A stretch of 64,000 bases of DNA from Luteitalea pratensis. Its GTDB lineage: Bacteria > Acidobacteriota > Vicinamibacteria > Vicinamibacterales > Vicinamibacteraceae. Numbering within the stretch: the first letter of the stretch is position 1; each line of letters begins with the position of its first letter. The stretch spans positions 2,639,001-2,703,000 of the forward strand of contig NZ_CP015136.1 in NCBI RefSeq assembly GCF_001618865.1, written 5' to 3'. This document shows positions 49,220 through 57,385 of the stretch, piece after piece. The notes beneath the pieces are model-generated. The model saw only the letters and a program-made list of their open reading frames with translations. It searched no databases and was not told the DNA's origin. The position numbers were made by a program, and so were the translations under genes.

Positions 49220-50164
49220 CTAGACGCTGGCCGGCATCGCCTGCCGCCGCGCGTGCGCGGCGAGCATGGCCACCCCGCAACTCGCGATGCGGGATCGCAC
49301 GGTGTCGGCGCGGCTCGTCAGGATGATCGGGACCCTGGCCCCGAGTACCAGGCCGGCGCTGTCGGCGTTGGCGAGGAAGCTCAGTTGCTTGGCGAGGATG
49401 TTACCGGCCTCGAGATCGGGCACGAGCAGGATGTCCGGATCACCGGCCACCTCGGACGTAATGCCCTTGGTGCGTGCGGCGTCTTTGCTGATCGCGTTGT
49501 CGAACGCCAACGGCCCGTCGAGCAGGGCGCCGCGGATCTGCCCGCGCTCGGCCATCTTGCACAGGCAGGCCGCGTCGATGGTCGCCACCATCTTCGAGTT
49601 CACGGTTTCAACCGCCGCCAGGATCGCCACCTTCGGCGTCTTCACGCCGAGGGTGACCGCAAGATCGATCGCGTTCTGGCAGATGTCGGCCTTGTCCTCG
49701 AGCGCCGGCGCGATGTTGATGGCGGCATCGGTGACGATGAGCACCTTGTGGTAGGTCGGCACGTCCATGATGAAGACATGACTGATGCGGCGGCCCGTGC
49801 GCAGTCCCGTCTCGCGCGCCACCACGGCGCCGAGCAACTCGTCGGTGTGCAGGCTGCCCTTCATCAGCAGCTCGGCGTCGCCGCATCGCACGAGTTCCAC
49901 GGCCTTCATCGCGGCGGCGTGGCTGTGCACGGCATCGACGATCCTCACGCCGGTCAGGTCGATATTGGCCTTGCCGGCGATCTCCTCGATCTTGGCGGCG
50001 GGCCCGACGAGGATGGGCGTGATCAATCCGAGCGCGCCCGCTTCGATGGCCCCGGCGAGGGCCGACTGTTCGCACGGGTGTGCCACGGCCGTGGCGACCG
50101 GCGGCAGCCCCTTGCACCGCGCCAGCAGTTCTTCGTACTTTCCCGATCCGGTGGTAGCGGTCAT
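49220..50164 (-). CDS. Phosphate acetyl/butyryltransferase family enzyme
   Basis: A 314-residue PTA_PTB-fold enzyme that exchanges CoA for phosphate on acetyl-CoA (or butyryl-CoA). Supporting segments are AIEAGALGLITPILVGP, LMKGSLHTDELLGAVV, HVFIMDVPTYHKVLIVTDAAINIAP and the C-terminal DPDILLVPDLEAGNILAKQLSF. The sequence resembles the transferase half of the bifunctional enoyl-CoA hydratase/phosphate acetyltransferases. Next to ackA, the acetyl substrate is most likely. It begins 17 bases after the MFS transporter stop. Confidence 0.9.
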   Translation of the reverse strand: MTATTGSGKYEELLARCKGLPPVATAVAHPCEQSALAGAIEAGALGLITPILVGPAAKIEEIAGKANIDLTGVRIVDAVHSHAAAMKAVELVRCGDAELLMKGSLHTDELLGAVVARETGLRTGRRISHVFIMDVPTYHKVLIVTDAAINIAPALEDKADICQNAIDLAVTLGVKTPKVAILAAVETVNSKMVATIDAACLCKMAERGQIRGALLDGPLAFDNAISKDAARTKGITSEVAGDPDILLVPDLEAGNILAKQLSFLANADSAGLVLGARVPIILTSRADTVRSRIASCGVAMLAAHARRQAMPASV

Positions 50165-50181
50165 CGATGCCTCGCCTGCGA

Positions 50182-51495
50182 CTACCGGGGCGCGCGGCGT
50201 GCCGCGGGCCCCGTCTCCCTGAGGAGGAACGTGAGAACGACGGCCAGCGCGACGCCGTACAGCAGCGGATAGAACGTCGCCTGGTAGTGACTGAGGGTCA
50301 TCGTTCCGCCCCCGCCGCTCACACCCAGGAGGATCCACCCGAACACCGGGCCGAGCAGGGCGCTGAACGTGAAGTTGAGGAAGTTGACGACGCCGGTGGA
50401 GGTGCCGCTCATCTCGGGCGGGTTCGCTTCCTTGATCACCGTGTACGGCAGCATCGCCGCGCCGGACGCGATGCCGGCGACCAGGCCGAGCACGTACGGT
50501 GGCAGCACGTCGATCCGCCCGTAGAGGATCCAGCCGAGGCAGGCGAGCAGCACCAGGCCGCTCCCGGCGATCACCGGCTTGCGCCGTCCGATGCGATCGG
50601 AGATGAAGCCGAGCAGGGGGCACCCGATGATCCAGCCGAGCGGCACGAGTGAGGAACGCAGCACGGCGTCGCCGTATTCGAAACCGCGGGCGTCCTGCAG
50701 GAAGCGCACGCCCCACACCATGTCGAAGATTGTCGTCGGGATGAACAGCAGCCCCGCGATCATCCCGCACAGGATGGACTGGGGATTGCGAAACACGGTC
50801 GCAAACGCATGCAGCACGCCGGGACGACTTGTCTCGGCCTTGGGGCTTTGGCCTTCGGCCTTCATGGGTGGGCGTTCTGCGTTCGGCGTTCGGCGTTCGT
50901 CCCGGGCTGGTAACAGCACGTACAACGCCACGCTCATGACCAGCCCGATGCCACCCATGACGGCCCAGAACGCCTGCCACGGCACGCCGCGCGCGATGAT
51001 CGGACCGACGACGAACTGGCCCGCCGATCCGCCGGCCATCCCGAACATCTGCGTGGCGCCGATCAGCGTGGCGGCGCGAGAGGCGGGGAAGTTCGTCGTC
51101 GCGATGTAGGCGGCGCCGACGAGCGCGAACACGCCGCCCGCGCCCTGCAGCAACCGCCCCGCACTTGCAAGCGTCTGGTTACCAGTGGCGAAGAGCAGCG
51201 CGCCGACGCCCACCGCCGCCGCGCCGATCGGCACGACGCGTCGCGGTCCGAGGGTGTCCATGGCCGCGCCGGCCACCAGGCTGAAGGGTGAGTACCCGTA
51301 ATAGAACAGGCCCACCAGCGAGGCCACGCCCATTGTCGTCAGCCCGAAGGCGTCCGACAGTTGCGGCATCATCACCGCCGGGGCCGATCGCAGCGCGTAC
51401 TGGTAGAAGTAGTACAGCGCCGTGACCAGCCAGGCGGCGACGATCGCCCGCATCGCGGACGACCGCGAGTCGGTGGCAGCGGCGGACTCGTGCAT
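50182..51495 (-). CDS. MFS transporter with a repeat-derived central loop
   Basis: A 437-residue twelve-helix carrier of the major facilitator superfamily, with DTLGPRR after the second helix. The central cytoplasmic loop (about 197-223, DERRTPNAERPPMKAEGQSP) is encoded by tandem GGCGTTC and GGCCTTC heptamers identical in type to the intergenic repeats, so a repeat seems to have invaded the loop without breaking the frame. It sits between the serine dehydratase and phosphotransacetylase genes, with small gaps, so it may move an organic acid such as formate or acetate, or take up the fermented substrate. Confidence 0.85.
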   Translation of the reverse strand: MHESAAATDSRSSAMRAIVAAWLVTALYYFYQYALRSAPAVMMPQLSDAFGLTTMGVASLVGLFYYGYSPFSLVAGAAMDTLGPRRVVPIGAAAVGVGALLFATGNQTLASAGRLLQGAGGVFALVGAAYIATTNFPASRAATLIGATQMFGMAGGSAGQFVVGPIIARGVPWQAFWAVMGGIGLVMSVALYVLLPARDERRTPNAERPPMKAEGQSPKAETSRPGVLHAFATVFRNPQSILCGMIAGLLFIPTTIFDMVWGVRFLQDARGFEYGDAVLRSSLVPLGWIIGCPLLGFISDRIGRRKPVIAGSGLVLLACLGWILYGRIDVLPPYVLGLVAGIASGAAMLPYTVIKEANPPEMSGTSTGVVNFLNFTFSALLGPVFGWILLGVSGGGGTMTLSHYQATFYPLLYGVALAVVLTFLLRETGPAARRAPR

Positions 51496-51503
51496 CGCCG
51501 GTC

Positions 51504-53123
51504 CTAGCAGAGCGCCAGCGAAACGGCCAGCCCGCCCTCGGAGGTCTCCTTGTACTTGCCGTTCATCTCGCGGGCGGTGAGCGCCATCGCGGTCACCGTG
51601 GTGTCGAAGTCGACGCGGCGGTTGGCGGGGATCTCGTTGCTCGCGATCATGAACCCGGTCCAGGCCTTCACTGCGCCGAACGCGCAGCGCTCGATGCAGG
51701 GCACCTGCACGAAGCCGGCGACCGGATCGCACGTCATCCCGAGGTGGTGCTGCAGCGACGACTCGGCCGCGTTGGCCACGACCTGCGGCGGGAAGTCATG
51801 GGCCTGCGCGAGGAACGCCGCGCCCATGGCCGAGGCGACACCGATCTCCGCCTGGCAGCCGCCTTCCGCGCCCGACAGCGTCGCGTTGTGCTTGCAGAGA
51901 TACCCGATGGCCGCAGCGGCGAGGAATCCGTCACGGATCTTGTCGTCGGGCAGGTTTCGGCCGCCCTCGCCGATCGCATACACGATCGCGGGCATCACCC
52001 CGGCGGAGCCGCCAGTCGGCGCCGTGACCACCAGGTGGCCACGCGCATTCTCTTCCGATCCAGCGAGGGCATACGCCGCGACGACGCCCACGCCACGCTG
52101 TCCGACGTACTTTTCGTCCTGGGCCCGCTTGTAGACGTCGCCGGCCTTGGTCTTCAATTTGATCGGACCGGGCAGCGTCGACTCCGGCGCCGCGAGCCCC
52201 GCCTTGACGATGTTGACCATCGCGGTGTGAATCTTGTGGACGAACGCGGCGACCTCCGCCTCGGTCTTGCCGGAGACGGCGACCTCGTTGGCCATCACCA
52301 CCTGCGCGATGGAGAGGTTGTTCTTCTCGGCGTGCGTCTGGAGTTCCTTCATCGTCGAGTACGGGTACTTCGGCTGGCCCTTCTTCGGCGGCTCGTAGCC
52401 CTTCCACTCGATGAACCCGCCGCCGACCGAGTAGTACTCCTGCTCGAGGAGCACCTGGTCGCCCGCCATGAGCTTGCAGGTCATGGTGTTGGGGTGCGGG
52501 AAGTTGCCTTTCGGCGCGTCGTAGATGATGTCCTTGAGCGACGCCTTGAACGTCGTGCCGCCCAACTTCACGTCGAAGGTCTGGTCGGGGTTGCTTGCCA
52601 GGCCGTCCAGGAACGCCGGCTCCACGGTGGCCGGTTCCTTGCCGACAATGCCGGCCAGCGAGGCGCGCTCGGTGCCATGGCCCTTGCCCGTCGCACTGAG
52701 GCTGCCAAACAGGTGCACCTTGAGAGCCGTCGCCTTGGCGAGCTGGTCGGCCGGCAGCTTGGTGCACCGTTGGTAGAAGTCGTACGTGATCCGCATCGGG
52801 CCGATCGTGTGCGAGCTCGACGGCCCGGGACCGACCTTGTAGAACTCATCGATCGTCGTCATCACCGGGCCCTTGGTGTCCTTCTTGACCGCGAGGTCCT
52901 GCGAGACCTGGCTGTCAGCGACCTTGGGAGCCGGGGGAGGCGTGGGGTTGTTGGCGGTCTGCTCTGGTGTCGGGGCGGCACATCCGGTGAGCACGGCGGC
53001 CGCACCAGTGACGGCGCTCCGCATCAGGAACGCCCGGCGATCCACCGCGGCGAGGCCCTCGGTCACTACGCGGGCGTCGGCTTGCCACGAGGTCAAGGCC
53101 TCGGTACGTTCGTGGTCCTTCAT
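51504..53123 (-). CDS. L-serine ammonia-lyase with Tat/lipoprotein signal
   Basis: Iron-sulfur enzyme turning L-serine into pyruvate and ammonia, single-chain type. The catalytic portion has GPGPSSSHTIGPMR, VTAPTGGSAGVMPAIV, cluster cysteines in GGCQAEIG and MTCDPVAGFVQVPCIERC, and a C-terminal cysteine (SLALC) known to cap the active site in this family. The oddity is the N-terminus: about 85 extra residues with a twin arginine (DRRAFLMRS, 29-30), a hydrophobic stretch and the lipobox LTGC (Cys48), followed by a proline-rich linker. This predicts a Tat-exported lipoprotein. MFS, phosphotransacetylase and other fermentation genes follow. A sigma-54-like element precedes it. Confidence 0.9.
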   Translation of the reverse strand: MKDHERTEALTSWQADARVVTEGLAAVDRRAFLMRSAVTGAAAVLTGCAAPTPEQTANNPTPPPAPKVADSQVSQDLAVKKDTKGPVMTTIDEFYKVGPGPSSSHTIGPMRITYDFYQRCTKLPADQLAKATALKVHLFGSLSATGKGHGTERASLAGIVGKEPATVEPAFLDGLASNPDQTFDVKLGGTTFKASLKDIIYDAPKGNFPHPNTMTCKLMAGDQVLLEQEYYSVGGGFIEWKGYEPPKKGQPKYPYSTMKELQTHAEKNNLSIAQVVMANEVAVSGKTEAEVAAFVHKIHTAMVNIVKAGLAAPESTLPGPIKLKTKAGDVYKRAQDEKYVGQRGVGVVAAYALAGSEENARGHLVVTAPTGGSAGVMPAIVYAIGEGGRNLPDDKIRDGFLAAAAIGYLCKHNATLSGAEGGCQAEIGVASAMGAAFLAQAHDFPPQVVANAAESSLQHHLGMTCDPVAGFVQVPCIERCAFGAVKAWTGFMIASNEIPANRRVDFDTTVTAMALTAREMNGKYKETSEGGLAVSLALC

Positions 53124-53183
53124 GGTGTCTCCTTGGGTCGTCGTGCGGTTCCGCCGCCGACGCGTGCGAATACCTACGAGTCA

Positions 53184-53199
53184 AGCAAGAGCTGTACCC
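53184..53199 (-). promoter_or_regulatory. Sigma-54-like promoter of the serine dehydratase operon
   Basis: Minus strand GGGTACAGCTCTTGCT has a perfect -12 TTGCT, GG-N10-GC spacing and 10 of 13 consensus matches. The predicted leader is about 50 bases. Confidence 0.4.
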
Positions 53200-53208
53200 C
53201 GAACGGTT

Positions 53209-53224
53209 CACCTAGCCCTAGGTG
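53209..53224. promoter_or_regulatory. Perfect palindrome CACCTAG-CC-CTAGGTG
   Basis: Seven-base perfect arms with a two-base centre, ten bases beyond the -24 element of the serine dehydratase promoter. It is not one of the dispersed repeats and looks like an operator. Confidence 0.45.
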
Positions 53225-53533
53225 CAGGCCGCTGCCGTCCCTGGCACGATCGCCTGTGCTCGCGGCGTCGTACCTCGACGTGTGTTCGACGCCAGGGCGC
53301 GACGCGCGGCTCGAGTGCCCTGGTGGCCCTACGACATGTCGGAGCCTCTCCACGGCCGTGGAGGGCGGCGCGCGCCCCGCAGGTGCAGCCGCGTCGGTTT
53401 GCCTTGCCCTGTGCGTGAATTCACCCACCGATGCGATTCTTCTCGACGGCACACTTCTTCTGTATGCTCGGCAAGCGACCCTCGCCACTGGCGCGGGTGA
53501 ACGTTGCGGGACGACACGTCGGAGGAGAGAGCG
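53225..53533. other. Divergent intergenic region
   Basis: No gene. A TGGCACGATCGCCTGTGCT stretch looks sigma-54-like, but its GG and GC are 13 rather than 10 bases apart. TTCTCG-N17-TATGCT near 53440-53468 is a weak sigma-70-type match for the plus-strand gene, which has GGAGGAGAG before its ATG. Confidence 0.4.
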
Positions 53534-54112
53534 ATGCGGATGGGATCTGAGTGGGGAGCGATGCTGGTGGCGGCGGTGGTGACCGCCGGGGCGACGAGCG
53601 CCGTCGTGTTGGCACAAGCGCCCGCGCCGAAGACCTACACGGCGACGGCCACGGTCAAGACGGCAGGGGGCGCGTCGTTGACAGCGCCGGTGACGATCAC
53701 CGTCTCCCGCTGGACCACCGATGCCGAGCGCACCGCGGCGATGGCGGCACTGAAGAAGGGTGACGCCGCGCTCAAGAGCGCCCTTGACGGGATGCCTGCG
53801 ACCGGGACCATCCAGGTAGGCGGACGCTCCACCCCGCTGCACTACGCGCGGACGTTGAGCACCGGGAGCGGCATGCTCGTAACCGTCGTCGCGACGCAGC
53901 CGATCGCGTTCCTCGGCGCCGGCATGCCCGAGCAGAAGCCGAAGACGGGCTACCAGTACGCGTTTGCGACCTTCGAGGTCGATGGCTCGGGCAAGGGCGT
54001 CGCTGGTGACCTCGCCCCGGCCGCCAAGCTCAAGTTGGGACCGGGAGATGCCGTTGTGGTCGACGACTACGGTGTCGAGGCTGTCCGCCTGACCGCCATC
54101 TCGTCGAAGTAG
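53534..54112 (+). CDS. Exported protein of unknown function, (E/S)RWT(S/T)DAER family, second copy
   Basis: A 192-residue exported protein (signal ending VLAQAPAP) related to the protein near 37.3 kb: ITVSRWTTDAERTAAMAAL, then PLHYARTLSTGSGMLVTVVAT, PIAFLGAG and YAFATFEVDGSGKG. Predicted all-beta after the helical DAER segment. The function is unknown. It starts a run of exported proteins (DUF3300, DUF2950), with 10 bases to the next ATG, so it is probably the first gene of that operon. GGAGGAGAG fixes the start. Confidence 0.78.
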   Translation: MRMGSEWGAMLVAAVVTAGATSAVVLAQAPAPKTYTATATVKTAGGASLTAPVTITVSRWTTDAERTAAMAALKKGDAALKSALDGMPATGTIQVGGRSTPLHYARTLSTGSGMLVTVVATQPIAFLGAGMPEQKPKTGYQYAFATFEVDGSGKGVAGDLAPAAKLKLGPGDAVVVDDYGVEAVRLTAISSK

Positions 54113-54122
54113 GACAGTGGCC

Positions 54123-55385
54123 ATGTCTCGCCGCGGCGTTCTCGTCGTTGCCCTCAGTGCCCTATGCTGCGCCGGCCCGGCCTCGATTCCGGCCGGCGCG
54201 GCGCTGCTTGCCCGCGTCCAGCAGCCGGCCCCGCCCGCGGCTGCCGGCGCGTCGAGCCCGCAGGTGCTCGACGAACTGCTCGCGCCCGTCGCCCTGTATC
54301 CCGACCAGTTACTGGCGCAGATGCTCCTTTGCGCACAGCAGCCGGACAAGGTGCAGGAGTTCAGCGGCTGGCTGGTGCGCAACGCCGAGCTCACCGGAAC
54401 CAAGCTCCAGGATGCGGCCAAGGCCGCCGGCTATGACGCCAGCTTCGTGGTGATGGCGTTGTTCCCGCCGGTCGTCAACTTCATGGCCGACAACATCGCC
54501 TGGACGCGCCAGTTGGGCGCCACGTTCTCGACGGACCAGAAGGGCGTCTTCGAGAGCATCCAGCGGTTGCGGCAGAAGAGCCAGCAGGCCGGCAACCTGA
54601 AGACCACCCCGCAGCAGAAGGTCGAGACCAGGACGACCAAGACGGGCGAGCAGGCGATCGTCATCGAGCCGGCCAACCCGCAGGTGGTGTACGTGCCCCA
54701 GTACGACCCACAGGTCGTCTACACGCAGCCCGCCCCGACCACGACCACGATCGTCATCAAGGAGGAAGACGATGACGACGAGGCGGTTGCAGCAGTGGCG
54801 GGCGCCGCAGTCGGGTTCGCGGCCGGGATTGCCATCGGCGCCGCGATCGACAACAACTACTACTACGGGCCGTACGGCTGGCACGGCGGCGGGTACATGT
54901 ACAACGACTCCTGGGACGACTTCTACGACGACCGCGAGGATGCCCGCGAGGACTTCTACGACAACCGCGAGGACGCCCGGGAGGACATCTCCGACAACCG
55001 CGAGGATGCCAGGGAGAACGCGAACGAGCGACGCGAGAACACGTCGAGCCAGCGCACCGAACGTGCCGAGACCGCACAGCAGCAGCGCACCGAACGTTCG
55101 GAGAACCGTCAGACCCCCGAGGCGCAGGCGCAGCGGCAGCAGCGCGCCGACACTGCGCGCACCAACGCACAGGCCGCCGGTGCCGGCACCGGCCAGTACA
55201 GCGCCAACGGCGCGTCGCGCGGCACCACGGAGCGATCGGTGGATCGCAGCGGCAGGAGTTCGGATGCGTTTTCCGGCTATTCGAGTGGCAAGTCCGAACG
55301 GGCGGCGTCATCACGTGGGAGCCGGAGTCGCTCGTCGAGCCGTTCCAGTGGTGGCGGGCGCGGCGGCGGCGGCCGTCGGCGCTGA
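54123..55385 (+). CDS. Exported DUF3300 protein with acidic repeats
   Basis: A 420-residue exported protein. The DUF3300 domain spans about residues 40-200 (LDELLAPVALYPDQLLAQMLLCAQQP, AAGYDASFVVMALFPPVVNFMA, VIEPANPQVVYVPQYDPQVVY). An acidic patch, a hydrophobic segment (about 220-240) and a low-complexity tail follow. The tail starts with three copies of a ten-residue unit (DDREDARED, DNREDARED, DNREDAREN) and ends in a serine/glycine/arginine-rich stretch. A GTG two codons earlier is an alternative start. DUF3300 and DUF2950 genes are often paired, as here; their function is unknown, with envelope stability a common guess. Confidence 0.85.
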   Translation: MSRRGVLVVALSALCCAGPASIPAGAALLARVQQPAPPAAAGASSPQVLDELLAPVALYPDQLLAQMLLCAQQPDKVQEFSGWLVRNAELTGTKLQDAAKAAGYDASFVVMALFPPVVNFMADNIAWTRQLGATFSTDQKGVFESIQRLRQKSQQAGNLKTTPQQKVETRTTKTGEQAIVIEPANPQVVYVPQYDPQVVYTQPAPTTTTIVIKEEDDDDEAVAAVAGAAVGFAAGIAIGAAIDNNYYYGPYGWHGGGYMYNDSWDDFYDDREDAREDFYDNREDAREDISDNREDARENANERRENTSSQRTERAETAQQQRTERSENRQTPEAQAQRQQRADTARTNAQAAGAGTGQYSANGASRGTTERSVDRSGRSSDAFSGYSSGKSERAASSRGSRSRSSSRSSGGGRGGGGRRR

Positions 55386-55398
55386 CCGCTAGGTGAGC

Positions 55399-56337
55399 AT
55401 GTCGATCATGACTTCACGATTCCTGCGCAGTGTCGCGGTCGCGGCCGGCCTGATGCTGCCGGCCATCGCCGCGGCGCAGCCGCCGCGCGTGTTCCAGACT
55501 CCTGAGGAGGCGGTCACCGCCCTCAGGACGGCAGCACGCGCGAAGGACATCCAGCCGCTGCTGGCGCTGCTCGGCGCCCGTGGGCGCGACCTCGCCTCCT
55601 CATCGGACGCGGCCACGGCGCGGCAACACCGCGCCGTCTTTCTCGTCGCGATGCGCGAAGGCTGGAAGCTCGCCGACGTGTCGGCCGACCGCAAGGAACT
55701 CGTGGTCGGGCGCGAGGAATGGCCATTCCCGGTGCCGCTCGTAAAGACGGCCAAGGGCTGGGTGTTCGACGCCGCGGCGGGGAAGGAAGAAGTGATCACC
55801 CGGCGCATCGGGCGCAACGAGCTCGCCGCGATTCAGATCGTGAAGACGTACGTGGCCGCCCAGCGTGCCTACGCGAAACGCGGTCACGACGCGATACCGG
55901 CCGGCGCCTACGCGCGCCGGTTGGCGAGCACTGCCGGCACCGAGGACGGCCTTTACTGGCCGGTCAAGTCGGGCGAGCCGCACAGCCCGCTCGGGCCACT
56001 CGTCGCCGAGGCGGCGGCCGAAGGCCGCACGCTCGGCGCCGGCGGACAGCCCACCCCGTTTCACGGGTATTACTTCCGGATTCTCGAGAAGCAGGGCGCC
56101 GGCGCGCAGGGCGGTGCGCGGAGCTACGTGGTCGGCGGCGCGATGACGGGTGGCTTTGCACTCGTGGCCTGGCCCGCCGCCTACGGCAACACCGGCGTGA
56201 TGACGTTCATCGTCGGGCCTGACGGGACGACGTACGAACACGATCTCGGCGCGAACACGGCGAGTGCCGTCAAGGCCATCACGGCCTTCAACCCGGACAA
56301 CACCTGGCACAACGTGGTAGCCGCCGAGCAGCCGTAA
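55399..56337 (+). CDS. Exported DUF2950 protein
   Basis: A 312-residue exported protein. The signal peptide ends near AIAAAQP. The DUF2950 domain covers most of the rest: FQTPEEAVTALRTAARAKD, ITRRIGRNELAAIQIVKTYVAAQRAY, GLYWPVKSGEPHSPLGPLV, PTPFHGYYFRIL and the glycine-rich GGFALVAWPAAYGNTGVMTFIV. It follows the DUF3300 gene by 13 bases, in one operon. An in-frame GTG two codons upstream is an alternative start. The biochemical role is unknown. Confidence 0.87.
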   Translation: MSIMTSRFLRSVAVAAGLMLPAIAAAQPPRVFQTPEEAVTALRTAARAKDIQPLLALLGARGRDLASSSDAATARQHRAVFLVAMREGWKLADVSADRKELVVGREEWPFPVPLVKTAKGWVFDAAAGKEEVITRRIGRNELAAIQIVKTYVAAQRAYAKRGHDAIPAGAYARRLASTAGTEDGLYWPVKSGEPHSPLGPLVAEAAAEGRTLGAGGQPTPFHGYYFRILEKQGAGAQGGARSYVVGGAMTGGFALVAWPAAYGNTGVMTFIVGPDGTTYEHDLGANTASAVKAITAFNPDNTWHNVVAAEQP

Positions 56338-56717
56338 GCGACACGACGGAGGCGCCGACCTCCCACCTTCGCCAAGGCTCCGGCGGAGTCAGGTCGGCGC
56401 TGACGCGGCGCCCGGAGCCCGTCGACCAAGGTCGACGGCTACAACCTCCGAAATGTAGGCGTCGAGCTTGCTCGACGCGTCGTACACGGTAGGTCCTGCT
56501 GCGGCCAATGGGGCCGAATCCCGAATCCCGATTCCCGACGGCCTCCGAACGCCGGGCTGGCCGCCTCCGCCAAAGCTTCGGCGCCACCCCGCGGCCGGGC
56601 GTCGCCATCTTCCTGGAAGGTCACTGACCGTCGACCTGAAGGTCGACGGCTACAGCCGCCCAGGCCGACGGCTACACGGCACGGCCCGCTCTCCGAGCGC
56701 GGCCCGTGGGTCGACGG
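56338..56717. repeat. Dense cluster of GTCGAC palindromes and heptamers
   Basis: At least five palindromic elements (around 56345, 56417, 56455, 56629 and 56700), including the enlarged form with CACCTTCGCCAAGGCTCCGG inside, plus CCCGAAT heptamers and a CCGCTCTCCGAGCGCGG hairpin. No gene is present. It is the densest repeat cluster after the array at 5.3 kb. Confidence 0.8.
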
Positions 56718-57086
56718 CTACGCCGATCCGAGCCAGGCACGCGCCTCGGATTCGCGGTCGGGCGTGAAGTACTCGACGGGCCCCTTCCGCAGGTCCGCGG
56801 CGGCAAACATGAGCGCCTCGCCGCGCCAGCGTTCGTCGCCCACGATCGCGATGCGCTCCAGCGCGTCGCCGTGGATGACATAGAACGACAGGTCGTTCCA
56901 GCGCGGGTCGCTTTCCCAGCCCTCGAACGCCTGCAGGCGTACCAGCAGGCGCACCGTCCCGCCACCGTCGCCGGCCAACGTGGCCAGCAAGTCCCGCTGC
57001 GCGCGATCGAGGTCGGCTTTCCTCAGCAGTCCGCGAATCTCCAGTCGGTAGGTCCGGTCGTCTTCCCGCACGAGGGTGGTGGGCAT
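56718..57086 (-). CDS. SpoIIAA-like (STAS-fold) protein
   Basis: A 122-residue protein of the SpoIIAA-like/DUF3478 family: YRLEIRGLLRKADLDRAQRDLLATL, VRLLVRLQAFEGWESDPRWNDLSF, then RIAIVGDERWRGEALMFAAADLRKGPVEYF. Members adopt the STAS fold and are thought to bind lipid or small ligands rather than act as anti-anti-sigma factors. There is no signal peptide. Its own promoter is not visible, and it stands divergent from the outer-membrane gene next door. Confidence 0.85.
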   Translation of the reverse strand: MPTTLVREDDRTYRLEIRGLLRKADLDRAQRDLLATLAGDGGGTVRLLVRLQAFEGWESDPRWNDLSFYVIHGDALERIAIVGDERWRGEALMFAAADLRKGPVEYFTPDRESEARAWLGSA

Positions 57087-57264
57087 GCTAGCCCCCGGGA
57101 GCAAGAACCGCGCCCACGTGGCCGGCCGTCCTCCGAGAGAGGTCATGGCCCAGTCGGACGCTGCCGCCTGCTCGGCGGGCCGACTCTCGCACGCGATATC
57201 GGGGGCACTCCAAGATGCCGGAGGAAGTCCGGGGACGTTGCCGCCTCGGGGGGCCCGTACACGT

Positions 57265-57303
57265 GCCGAATCCTCCGCAATTCGGCCTGGCGCATCACCC
57301 AGG
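57265..57303. promoter_or_regulatory. Two adjacent inverted repeats upstream of a sigma-54-like promoter
   Basis: GCCGAAT-N8-ATTCGGC and CCTGG-N8-CCAGG lie end to end and stop 14 bases before the -24 element. Equal spacers suggest two related sites, though the arm sequences differ. Confidence 0.35.
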
Positions 57304-57317
57304 CACGGCGGACACGA

Positions 57318-57333
57318 TGGCATCGGCTGTGCT
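57318..57333 (+). promoter_or_regulatory. Sigma-54-like promoter of the outer-membrane barrel gene
   Basis: TGGCATCGGCTGTGCT has TGGCA, GG-N10-GC spacing and TGCT, matching 10 of 13 defined positions. The predicted leader is about 42 bases. Its GCTGTGCT end is the same as in the element at 29543. Confidence 0.45.
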
Positions 57334-57385
57334 CCTCAATGTGAGGGGCACGCCGCCGCCCCCACATGTCCGAAGGAGTTCATAG

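Noticed and set aside
53237-53255. TGGCACGATCGCCTGTGCT as a sigma-54 promoter
   Set aside because: The -24 half is perfect but the GG and GC are 13 bases apart instead of 10, and it lies about 280 bases from the next plus-strand gene.
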